Assembly (NCBI GenBank): GCA_010093485.1
Contig: MU001492.1
Location: forward strand, 2,341,122-2,405,121
Reading direction: 5' to 3'
Length of the DNA: 64,000 bases
Source of the DNA: Karstenula rhodostoma CBS 690.94
Taxonomy: Eukaryota > Ascomycota > Dothideomycetes > Pleosporales > Didymosphaeriaceae
Of the stretch, positions 21,079-30,306 are shown in pieces. A model generated the notes under the pieces. That model was given only the letters and a program-made list of their open reading frames with translations, was not told the origin of the DNA and did no database searches. The translations under genes and the position numbers were made by a program. Numbering within the stretch: position 1 is the stretch's first letter; every line of letters starts with the position of its first letter.

Positions 21079-22093
21079 GGCAATGTAAAAGCATATCATC
21101 GTCAAGCACTCTGCCAATGCGGATTATTGCAGCACGCCGCTCGTAGCCGCCAGCCTCCACACGCATAGCATACAGGACCTCATGAACCGCCTTGAACTAC
21201 CTACGCAAACCCAAGATTACTTGCAGCTGGATACCTAGTTCTCCTCGCCCAATGGGCAGATATCATAGTCGCTGGGGTCATATCTCTCAAGCCCAACCAC
21301 TGGCCTCTCAAGTCAAGCTCATCTCATCATGTTGTGTGCCGACTGTTCTTCCCCAACCGTCCTCCTCCATCGAAGAACCAGCCTGACATTCTTGATACCG
21401 CAGAGGCCCACGCCCGTGTCGGGGAGGTGCGCAGGATCCCTCGTTCAGAAAGTGCCTCGCTGCTCGTGGTGATGCGGTTTTTCTCGTCTAAGAGAGATAT
21501 CCGAAACTAGGCCAGGAGCCCTTCTTGATCGAATGGTTCGTGATGTTAATTGTCCGGGGAAAACTGTTGTGGATGCTGGAGTAGTGAGATGAGCATTTTG
21601 GTAATAGCAGTACGCTATTTGGCGTGTGTCTTGGTTTTGTCCGTGGGTGGTGTTATGAGCTGCTGCGTACATGGAGTACGATCTATCCGGTGGAAGGCAA
21701 CGTTATTTTAAAGTTAGGGTTGCGACGTCGTGGTGGAGGCATCTTCTCCCTACTCTCGCAATGACGATGAAGCGTGGAATAGATCTTTAGGTTTGAGGTA
21801 GTGGGAATGTAAGATTTTGGGAAATGTACAGCTATAGTGCGGTAATCTTGTGGGAATGAAGCGTCATGGAACTTCTCGTCGTTCGATATGTTCAAGAACA
21901 TACGTTCACACATCTGACTCGTATACCTCGACCACAGCAACTTGCTACCCAGCAGTACTTGCGTTTTCGCAACTGACAAGTGGCACTCCCAAACCTCCGA
22001 GTCCATGATCCCCCGCGGCTACTTCGTTCATCAAGGCCCACCCTCCAGACACGAAACCTACTTCTCTCAAGCCAAGAACCCTCCCTCAGGTTC

Positions 22094-23701
22094 TCACGCC
22101 CTCCCCACCTTGAAAGACAAAATATCGTTCTTCCCCACCTTCACCAGATCATCCTCTGCAACCCTCACGCCTCCTTCCCTTTCCACATACGCCATCGGCG
22201 CATCCCCCATAACCTTTTTATACACGTCGCCCACCGTGCTCCCCTTCTTGACCAGCACGCAATCGCGGAACACAGCCGTCGAACTCGCGCTCCCGCTCGA
22301 GAAACTGCTGATATTCCTGACCGGAAACACGGGCACGAGGCCCAGCAGGTCCGCCGCACGAGACAAGACTTGCACCACGCCCGTCGACCCAAACCGGTAC
22401 AGCACCAGGTCCTTGAGATTCTCGATCCGCGTGCGCAGCTTCTCGTCCAGCTCCTTCAGCCCCCCGCCATCCGGATCCCCCGCCTCAATCAGATCCTCCC
22501 GTGTATCCACAAACTCGCTGCCCTGGGTGTACTTGATGAACCCCTGCTTCGCCAGCTTCCGGAGGAAGACCTCTGATATCGCAGAGCACAGCACGATGCT
22601 CTGGGGGTCCTGCTGCTTTGCGATTTTGGCAATGTTCTTGTCTGCGTCCGGGTGGTCGATTTTGTTGAGCGCGATGACGGTGGGGAATTTCTCGTCGGTG
22701 AAGGCGTGCACGACCGACTCGATGGTTTCGTTGGACCAGTCTTGGAGCGGCTCTTTGAGCGCGAGCTTGTCGAGGCAGCGTGCGACGACGGCGGAGGTAG
22801 AACCGTAGCCTGAGAATTGGTTTTGCAGGGTTTCGACGGCGGTCGCTTTGATGGCGACGTGGCGTCGTTTTATGGAGCCCCTGGTGGGTGGGTGTGTTAG
22901 ATTTGGATGAGGTAAGAGGGGCAGCAAAGGTACCATTTCTCCATCAGATTACCCTGTATCCACCGTACGATCTCGGAGCGCAGCCAGACAATATCCTGAC
23001 TGGGATCGTACCCTCTCGTCGCCTTGCCTGCGAAACTTAGCCGGACGCTCCGCAGTACCCCCCGTTCCTCTCTCCCCATTCAAACATACCTTCCGCATCC
23101 GTCGTCCCACTCACATCCACCACGTGCACCAGCGCATCCGCGTGCCGGAGATCATCCAAGAACCGATTCCCCAGCCCCTTCCCCATATGCGCGCCCGGCA
23201 CCAATCCTGCCACATCGAGCAGCTCTATCGGTACGCTCCTCCGCCCATCGACGCAGGATCCGTAGTTTGGCTTGCACTTGCTCTCCAGGCCCACGCGCTT
23301 ACACGCGCATTCAATCTGCAGATATCCGATTGCGCGCTGGGGATCAATGGTCGTGAAGCTGTGCACGCATGAGTAACCAGCTATTCGAACGGAGCGCGAT
23401 TGAAAACGATATAGTCCTCGGGGGAGGTTCTGAGAGCTATGCGCCGCGGTGGAGGGGTAACAAGATGTTGCACTTACGGGAAGTTGCCTGTTCTTCGGTC
23501 AGCTTTTTAGACCCCACATGTCAAGAGACAGTGAACGAGTATTCTACGGACCAACTTTGGAGGTGGCATCTGTTAAGCTGCCAGGGACATGTCTTAGACG
23601 GAGCAGAATGGAAAGGTGAGGGGCACATCGCACCTGTTAAGTGTTGTTGATTTGCCCGACGAAGGCTTGCCAACGAGACCAATCAAGGGGTCGCGAGGCA
23701 T
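22094..23701 (-). CDS. YGR210C-type Obg/YchF-family GTPase with C-terminal TGS domain
   Basis: Translation-factor-class GTPase related to YchF/Ola1, closest in motifs to the fungal/archaeal YGR210C group; cellular role is not established. Exons 23701-23634, 23577-23552, 23487-23478, 23358-23090, 23027-22934 and 22880-22094 give 417 aa. G1 P-loop is [15 protein letters not shown]3 is [17 protein letters not shown]4 is [12 protein letters not shown]; the C-terminal ~80 residues ([15 protein letters not shown] to DILSFKVG) fit a TGS domain. The third exon is only 10 nt and restores the expected VGNFPFTTIDP junction. The extra Cys-rich insert ([20 protein letters not shown]) between G2 and G3 is expected in this subfamily. 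The next gene starts 3' on the same strand. Confidence 0.9.
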
Positions 23702-24359
23702 GGTACGTTGATATATTAAAGATTTCAGCGAAGGAATAAGTTAATGTGTAAAGTTTGGTCGTGCAGCTGGTAGTGGTGTGACGGATTCACGATGCGCTTT
23801 TCTTATCGATAGATGAGTAAGCTGGGTTATGCATGGGGCTGCTCTTGCGGAAAAAAGTCGGATTTAGCACATGGCCCTTTTACCAATACTCTCCTCACTA
23901 TATCTCCGTCGGCGCGCGGTGATGCGGATACCAAGATCCGGGTATTTTCTTTCCGTAAGAGGGCTGGAGCCACTTGTCCTGGTCTTAGTTGCCTTGCTGC
24001 ATGTAAGATGAGGAATGCTGGGGAAATAAGACATACGCACTTGCTGGGGATGAACTCCGGCGCGGCAGTGCGAGGTTATTTGAACGTCAAGTAGGTGGAC
24101 ACGCAGTTCACTACTTTCCCCTACGATCAACAAATATGAAGGTAACATGTGACATTGTAAACTGCCCTAATATTATGTACTATGCAAAGTGTACATGATG
24201 TTCTATCAAAACGCCAGCCAGCCCGACCACACGAGCTTACAAACGCCGAACGAGATCCATAAGACTTATTACCGCAAAGAAAGGTGGTCGTACAGCAGCT
24301 GCTCGTATCGTGGGTCGCTCATCATAACAAACCCTCGAACGGGGCACGCTACGATAACC
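23702..24359. other. intergenic region
   Basis: 658 bp between the start of the GTPase gene and the 3' end of the glucanosyltransferase gene, both on the minus strand. Presumed GTPase promoter and glucanosyltransferase 3' UTR; no other feature seen. Confidence 0.5.
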
Positions 24360-25846
24360 TTACAAAAGGAGGGATCCACCGAAGAGGGAGGAAACCAAGA
24401 CCACGAGGCCGCACGCGATGGGAGCGAACGAGAACTCAGGCGCGAGAGCACCAGCAGCGGCACCCTTGCTGTCAGTTGGCTTCGAGGCGCCACCACTCTC
24501 GGAAGCACCAGTAGTAACCGCGCCAGAAGCAGCAGGAGCAGTGTCAACCTTATCGGAACCAGAGTCCTGGCTGCCACCAGTAAGACCAGGGGCCTTACCG
24601 GCACCGTTCTTCATGTAATCCTCAACACCCTCGGGGACAGCAGGCAGCTTGTCGTCATCGAGATCGACGTCCCAGGTGGAAGACTTCTTGGGGCACTCGG
24701 AGGGCTTGCCGTCGGTCTTGTATCCACCGTCTCCGGTCGGAGCAGGGTTTTCGGACAGAGCCTTCTTGAGTGCCTTGAAGTCGTCCTTGTCTTTGACCTC
24801 AGTGGAGCTCTGAACCTTAACCAAACCGAAGCCCGAGTTGTCAGCTTCCTCGGAGTACTCGTAGACCAAACCACCAGAGTACACAGGGGTCATCTTGGAA
24901 GTGTCGTAAAGAGCGCTGACGGCATTGAAAGTACGGGTGTTGGTCTTGCAACCGTACTCGGAGAGGCTACCACAATCAATACGTGCTCCAATGCGACAAT
25001 ATGAGTCCACTTACAAGAGAGGAATGCTGTAGTCAGAGAAGTTTTTAGCCTTCATGCCCCAGTCCGTCTTCTCGAAAGTGTTAGGGTCACACCAGGAGTA
25101 GTCGTTGAAAGCGAAGAAGTCGCTACGGGCGCCATCAGGACCACAGTTCATGTAGGCAGCCATCTGCATACGGTTCTCGGAAACATCGGCGGCCGAGTAA
25201 CCGACGGGGATCTTGCGGTAACCACGAGCGTTGATGTATGACCTCATGTCACGGTCTGTGGCCTTTACGTACGGGGCACACTCGGTGGTCTTGTCATCGT
25301 TGATGACCTCGTTTCCAGAGAAGAACATGAGCGTGTTGTCGTACTTCTGGAATGCATCGATGGTAGCGAAAACGCTCTGCAGGTAAACCTTGTTGTATGA
25401 CCTGGCGGGCTTGGAGCGGTTGATGGAGTACTTGGGGTTGTTGACGTCCAATGCCAGGTAGATGCCGGCGTCGGAAAGTGCCTGCATGCACTCATCGTGG
25501 TCGGCCGTGTTGTCGACGGTGTAGACACGGATGGTGTTCAGGCCAAGCTCCTTGAACTTGGCGACGTCACGCTTGCACGTCTCGGCATTGGCAATGGGGT
25601 CCTCGTTGGCGGACGAGCCACCGGGTTGGTAGTCTACACCACGGATGTAGAAGCGCTTTCCGCCAGCGAAAAAGGCTGCGGTATGTTAGCGAACACGCAC
25701 TCGGAACAAGACATTGCACTGTGGAACGGACCGTTTCCCTTGACGGAGACTGTGGGCAACGACGAGGCACGCGGTGCCAATGGCGCAGCAGGCGTGGCGG
25801 CGGCGCCGGCGGCGAGGATGGCCACGGTGATGGCGGAGGTCTTCAT
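24360..25846 (-). CDS. GPI-anchored 1,3-beta-glucanosyltransferase (GH72, Gel/Gas type)
   Basis: Cell-surface transglycosidase that cuts and rejoins beta-1,3-glucan chains during wall growth. Exons 25846-25732, 25675-25015 and 24966-24360 give 460 aa. An N-terminal signal peptide (MKTSAITVAILAAGAAA, ~18 residues) precedes the GH72 domain: GKRFYIRGVDYQPGG, LNTIRVYTVDN, the acid/base Glu161 in FFSGNEVIND, SENRMQMAAYMNCG and the nucleophile Glu262 in FLSEYGC. These positions agree with those known for this family. After ~residue 330 comes a Gly/Ser/Ala/Thr-rich linker, then a C-terminal hydrophobic tail suited to GPI attachment. No Cys-rich CBM43 module follows the catalytic domain, so it is the short (GH72-minus) subtype. 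The paralogue number is not assignable from sequence alone. Confidence 0.95.
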
Positions 25847-26197
25847 TGCGAGTGTGGTGAAAGTCTGGATATTAAGGTGGAGCGAGAGTTGTGGCGGGAA
25901 ACAAACAAAAGCGTGAGTGAGAGAAGGCGTATAACAGTAAAGCAAGCGCGAGCCCGGACAAACGAGTGTAAGAAGCTGCAATTCGTACGACTAGTACGTG
26001 AAGCAGTAAGGAAGATGCACGCAGGAGGGAGCAGGCAGATTCAGGAGCAAAAATAGGAACGACACTGCGGGCGTCGCAGGTTTTAGAGGCGCTCTTGCCA
26101 TCAATATTGGGGAGGTAGGCGCGAGCGGCGATTGGCTCCTACCGCATTCCGTTTGTGCCACCCCTGGAAGCCACCATGGACAAGATGCAAGCAGCAA

Positions 26198-26230
26198 CCA
26201 AGCAGCGGCCAAGCAGCGGCCAAGCAGCGC
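26198..26230. repeat. 11-bp tandem repeat, 3 copies
   Basis: Three adjacent copies of CCAAGCAGCGG (last base changed in the third). Confidence 0.9.
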
Positions 26231-26640
26231 CCGGGGCACGCTTCGCCCACTCCAACAGTGCTCAGCGAGGCTTGAGCGCCCCGGCGATCGCCCGCCTCTG
26301 CAACGCCTGTGGGCTCGCTGTGGAGCCTCGCCGCGCCTGAAACGCGCGGCGCTGTCATTGTGCGCGCATCCATAGCGATCCAAATAACAAAGACCCGTCG
26401 CATGCGTTACTGTGTGTACCCGCTCGCCGCCTGAAAATCTCCAGACCTGCCCTCGACAGCCGCTCCTGGCCCGCCTCCTTGCACGCAGGTCCCGCTCCCC
26501 GCTCCCCCGGCCGTCCCAATCTCGCCATCATCAGCCGGCTAGGATTGCACACCCGCCGAAGGACGGCCCTCATGCAGCTGTGGAGACAGTTGCTGTTCGC
26601 AATAACAGTGAAGCTCGCTAGGTATTCCTGTCTGCAAGGT

Positions 26641-26700
26641 ACTACCTTGCGAAACACCACGTTGTGCTTCGTGTCAACAATCAGAAATCAGAAAATCATA
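26641..26700 (-). repeat. partial copy of the inverted-repeat element end
   Basis: On the minus strand this reads GATTTTCTGATTTCTGATTG then TTGACACGAAGCACAACGTG and GTGTTTCGCAAGGTAG. It matches the outer ~45 bp of the element ends at 20.7, 21.0 and 48.8 kb, after which similarity is lost. Confidence 0.6.
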
Positions 26701-26912
26701 ACAGTCAAGTTTGCAACGAGACTGTATTTTGGCAGCCGTCCATATACACCGGCGCTGCAATGCAGCTATATTAGGCATTAGAACACGACAATAGTACGTA
26801 AAGTTTACCCTTCCTCCATCTCACCTCCTTCACAGGGTGTTCATGATATCCGCCGCAAGGAATCCAACGTGGTGCTATCTTTCCAGTGCAAGGCTGTGCA
26901 GCTAGGCGAAGC

Positions 26913-28066
26913 CTAGTTGTTGTTGTTCTTGGCCCGGGTGCCAAAGTAGCCACCAAGGACAGCCGCAAGAATGGCAATGATCAAGACCACGATGCCAAAC
27001 GTCCACCACTTGAGCTTTCGCGCCCGGCGAGCCGACGCGATGCCATGGTCGAGCTGCTGGTTTGCGTGTGTCGTGTCCTTGTTTACTTCTTCGGTCTGCT
27101 CCTCGACCCGCGTCACCTGTTCCTCCTGGTACACAACCTGTTCGTTGAGCTGCTGGAAGAGTAGCGCAAGCTCACCCAGCGTCTTCTCAATGCGCTGGAT
27201 GTCGTTGTGACGGGCGCGCACAGCCCCGAGCACACTGTTAGCTTGGCCACTGCGGTTGGTCTTGAGCTGTGCCCATGTCAGCATGACCACCAAACTATCA
27301 TCTAGTCTGGGACACTTACAGCTTGTTGGAAGATGCCCTCATCGCCCCAGTCGGCATTGGCTGCCTCCTGGACCTCTGATTCGGTCGCCTCGGGATTGAC
27401 GATGCGGTACTGTCTTGCAATGGCTTCGCGGTACCGCTTGGAGTAGTCTGCCTCCTCCCTCTGGAAATCCTCGAGTTGGCTCTTGAATGTGCGCTTCAGC
27501 GACTCCACCTGCGTCCTCTTGAACGAGTTCTGGGGCTCCCGCGACGCATCCTTCTCGAGGAACTTGATCTCGTCCTTTATCGACGTGTTCCTGATCTGTG
27601 TTTCGGAGACGATGCTCTCTAGTTGGGCCGATGACCGGTTGTCGGGCGACGACAGCATGCGCTGGTGGATGTTCGCGATCTCAGTGATGTTCGCCGAGAG
27701 CTGGTGGATTCTGCTCTTCGTGCCATCGATGCGCGCGAGGAAGTCTTGCTGACTCAGAGGAGTTGCGCTGTGGGAATACGTCTGCTGCGGCGGTTGCGAC
27801 GAGTATTGCGACGCCTGCGAGTACTGCGAGTTCTCATGTTGAAGCGGCGGCGCGTTCAATTCCTGGCCCTGTGCACGTTAGCGCGATCGCGAAGTCGATG
27901 ATGCCTGGCTGCTCACAGTGCCGCCATAGGGGTTCGACGCCCCATTGCCCCCGGATGCGACTTGACCGCCGTGACCGCCGTAAGGATTTGACTGTCCGTA
28001 GCCGGACTCTGCCTGACTAGCACCCTCGTAAGGGTTGCCGCCGTATTGTTGATACCCGTGAGACAT
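26913..28066 (-). CDS. SSO1: Sso1/Sso2-type syntaxin (plasma-membrane Qa-SNARE)
   Basis: t-SNARE for exocytic vesicle fusion at the plasma membrane. Exons 28066-27917, 27868-27320 and 27266-26913 give 350 aa. Residues 1-85 are Gly/Gln/Ser/Tyr-rich and disordered (SHGYQQYGGNPYEG, NSQYSQASQYSSQPPQQ). Then come the three-helix Habc domain (QDFLARIDGTKSRIHQLS to RYREAIARQYRIVNPEAT), the SNARE helix (IEKTLGELALLFQQLNEQV, with the central Gln region VYQEEQVTRVEEQTEE) and a C-terminal membrane anchor WWTFGIVVLIIAILAAVLGG. The final residues RAKNNNN are outside the membrane. The RYRIVNPEAT and SARRARK segments are typical of fungal Sso proteins. Sso1 versus Sso2 has no meaning outside yeast; filamentous fungi usually have one or two such genes. 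Confidence 0.93.
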
Positions 28067-29010
28067 GGTGCTTGCCACAGGAAGTGTTGAAGGGAGCTCG
28101 CTCGGCAGTGTCTAGCTTAGTCGCCGCGGAAGCAACGGAATCGTGCGTCAACTAGAATTGCCCTGTGACAAATTTCCTCTGTGGATCGCAAGAGCGCGGA
28201 TTGTTCACAAAAGTGGTCGATGTGGGCCTTTCTGCAACCGACAAAACAAGGTGTTGAGTCGAAGCCAATTTAAGAGCTTGGGTACCGCAGATGAGCAGCC
28301 GTGGATTGCCCTGCCTAGCTCGCAAACGTCACTGGCCGAGGCGGAGCACGTGCTGCGCTAACCATCTACGGCGCAGCTTACGCTCCTCCATGGCTGAGCA
28401 TTCACCTCTCACCACAACAAGCACAGCTTGTTCACCGGTACCCGATGAGTGAAGGTATTAGTTGCTGCCTGTTGGAATTCCTGTGAAGATGTGGAGCTCC
28501 GCCATGATGCGCCTAGTCTATCCGCCTCGATGTATTGAATTGTCAAGTTTATCGAATGTATCGAGTCATGGGCATTCCTAGCTTCCACAAACAAATAATG
28601 AAACTAGTAACTATCAGACCTCTAGCAGTGGACACGATCTTTATCCAGACTAGACAACTTCTCAGTATGTCTCCTAACACTGTCGCAGCAGTGGCTGTAG
28701 ATGAGCAGTCCGTGCCGCACCTAGCGATAAGATTGATCTGATAAACCCCGAATATCGGCCTGAGGATTCCGAGCCTTCTCCCTTACCCCACGTCGTCCCC
28801 ATTCAAAAAATATCATCTGTTCCAGTTCCTCGCAAGTTTAATTCCAAAGGCAAGAACAAGAGCAATCAAACACTGCATACAATCGACAAAGCTCGTAGTG
28901 CTCCACAAGATCGAACGCAGGACATCACATCCCACCTTTCACACCGACCACCACCGCCAACGGCCTCGACATCTGAACCTTCTCCGTGCCCTCCCCAGAC
29001 GCAGCTCATC
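28067..29010. other. divergent intergenic region, SSO1 / DUF1749 hydrolase
   Basis: 944 bp between two divergent start codons; both promoters lie here. The last 200 bp before the hydrolase start are C/A-rich, as in a 5' UTR. No other gene recognised. Confidence 0.5.
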
Positions 29011-29931
29011 ATGGCCCATCCCGGCACCCTCCACCGCTACACCCCCTCCCTCACAGCCTTCGAACACACGCCCCCATCCCCCACCCCCCGCAACACCAAC
29101 ACCAACACCATCCTCTTCATCGGCGGACTAGGCGACTCCCCCCTATCCGTGCGCTACCCAACTTCCCTCGCCTCCTCCCTCCAACACCCCTGGACCCTCG
29201 CCGAAGTAACCCTTTCCTCCTCCGCCGCCGGCTGGGGCACATCCACCCTCGCGCAGGACGCGTCCGAGCTCGGCACCTGCGTCAACTACTTCCGCAGACG
29301 GCGCCCAGACGGCAAAATCGTGCTCATGGGACACTCGACCGGCTGCCAGGATGTCATGGAGTACCTGGTCGGTGCTGGGTTTGAGAAGCGTCCAGGTGTG
29401 GACGGCGCGATTCTGCAGGCGGCGGTTAGTGACCGGGAGGGCTGGGGGGCTATCGTCGCTGGCGACGAGGCCTTGAAGAAGAGTTTGGAGGAGACGGTGG
29501 CGTTGGCGTCGTCCTGGGTTTCCCGTGGTGACGGCGACGCCATCCTCCCCAAGAAAGGCAGTAAAGTCCTCGAAATGTTCGACGCGCCTTGTACTGCCTA
29601 CCGCGCACACTCGCTACTCGCGAAGGGCGGTGACGACGACTATTTCAGCACGGATCTCGGGGATGATGTGTTGCAGGGGACGTTTGGGCGCATTCCAGCG
29701 GCGACGACGGCGATGTTTTTGTGGGGGAGTAAGGACCCGTATATTCCCAAGGGGGTGTATCAAGAGGGGACGTTGAAGAGGTGGGCGAGGATTGTGAGGG
29801 AGGGGGGTGGGAAGGTGGATGAGGTGAATGGGGGCGTGATTGAGGAGGCGACGCATAATTTGAATGACGATGCGGAGGAGGTTGTTCAAGATCTTGTGGG
29901 GAGGGTGGTGAGGTTTGTTGAGGGGCTGTAG
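29011..29931 (+). CDS. alpha/beta-hydrolase, DUF1749 (SidJ-like esterase family)
   Basis: Single-exon gene of 306 aa. DUF1749 hydrolases include the SidJ esterase, which opens intracellular siderophores to release iron; whether this one does so cannot be told from sequence. Oxyanion-side strand LFIGGLGDSPL, nucleophile elbow GHSTG with Ser109, acid Asp242 in WGSKDPYIPKG and catalytic His282 in EATHNLND form a complete triad. No signal peptide, so it is probably cytosolic. No siderophore biosynthesis genes are next to it in this window, so the neighbourhood gives no support for an iron role. Strand composition switches from C-rich in the first third to G-rich in the last third. Confidence 0.88.
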   Translation: MAHPGTLHRYTPSLTAFEHTPPSPTPRNTNTNTILFIGGLGDSPLSVRYPTSLASSLQHPWTLAEVTLSSSAAGWGTSTLAQDASELGTCVNYFRRRRPDGKIVLMGHSTGCQDVMEYLVGAGFEKRPGVDGAILQAAVSDREGWGAIVAGDEALKKSLEETVALASSWVSRGDGDAILPKKGSKVLEMFDAPCTAYRAHSLLAKGGDDDYFSTDLGDDVLQGTFGRIPAATTAMFLWGSKDPYIPKGVYQEGTLKRWARIVREGGGKVDEVNGGVIEEATHNLNDDAEEVVQDLVGRVVRFVEGL

Positions 29932-30306
29932 AGATTTTGAATGCCGGGGCGGGTGGGGGGTGTGTATAAGACAGCAAGGGGAGAGCATACGGTGTTGCGT
30001 CGTAAAGTGCTCACTATTCCCGAGCCCATGTACCACGGAGGGCCATGGACACGCCTATGAGGTCAGGATATTGATTCCAGTAGGATGTCTAAACGAAAGA
30101 AAGCCATTCTACTACCAATGGGGGTCAGTGCTATATACAATAGGAGAGGTGAATCAATCCAAAGGCCAACGTCCGGGTCGGCATAGATGAGCCTGACCAA
30201 TACGCCTGAAAATGCGACACGCTGGTCCACCTAGCCCAGCCTATATGGCCCGGGCATATCTCTAAAACAAAAGAAACAGAAGACACCTTTTCTCAGTGCA
30301 AAATCC
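29932..30306. other. convergent intergenic region
   Basis: 375 bp between the 3' ends of the hydrolase and FMP27 genes. No feature recognised. Confidence 0.5.

Larger units (their letters stand above)
18410..22093. other. gene-poor region with an inverted-repeat element
   Basis: 3.7 kb without a recognisable gene. Overlapping ORFs near 19.0-19.6 kb in several frames look like chance open frames. It contains a degenerate ACTGAGTC-like tandem at 20331-20372 and an inverted-repeat element at about 20712-21078 (both listed separately). The last ~100 bases are the 3' flank of the GTPase gene. Confidence 0.5.
25847..26912. other. intergenic region with repeats
   Basis: 1.07 kb between the glucanosyltransferase start and the t-SNARE stop. 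It holds the glucanosyltransferase promoter, an 11-bp tandem repeat at 26198-26230 and a partial copy of the inverted-repeat element end at 26641-26700. No gene recognised. Confidence 0.5.

Noticed and set aside
21942..22808. 288-codon ORF on the + strand
   Set aside because: Antisense to the last exon of the YGR210C-type GTPase, which is unambiguous.
30200..30260. tRNA A-box-like sequence (GGGCTAGGTGG on the minus strand); a similar one near 19.67 kb
   Set aside because: No B-box GGTTCGANNCC at a suitable distance and no cloverleaf could be drawn.
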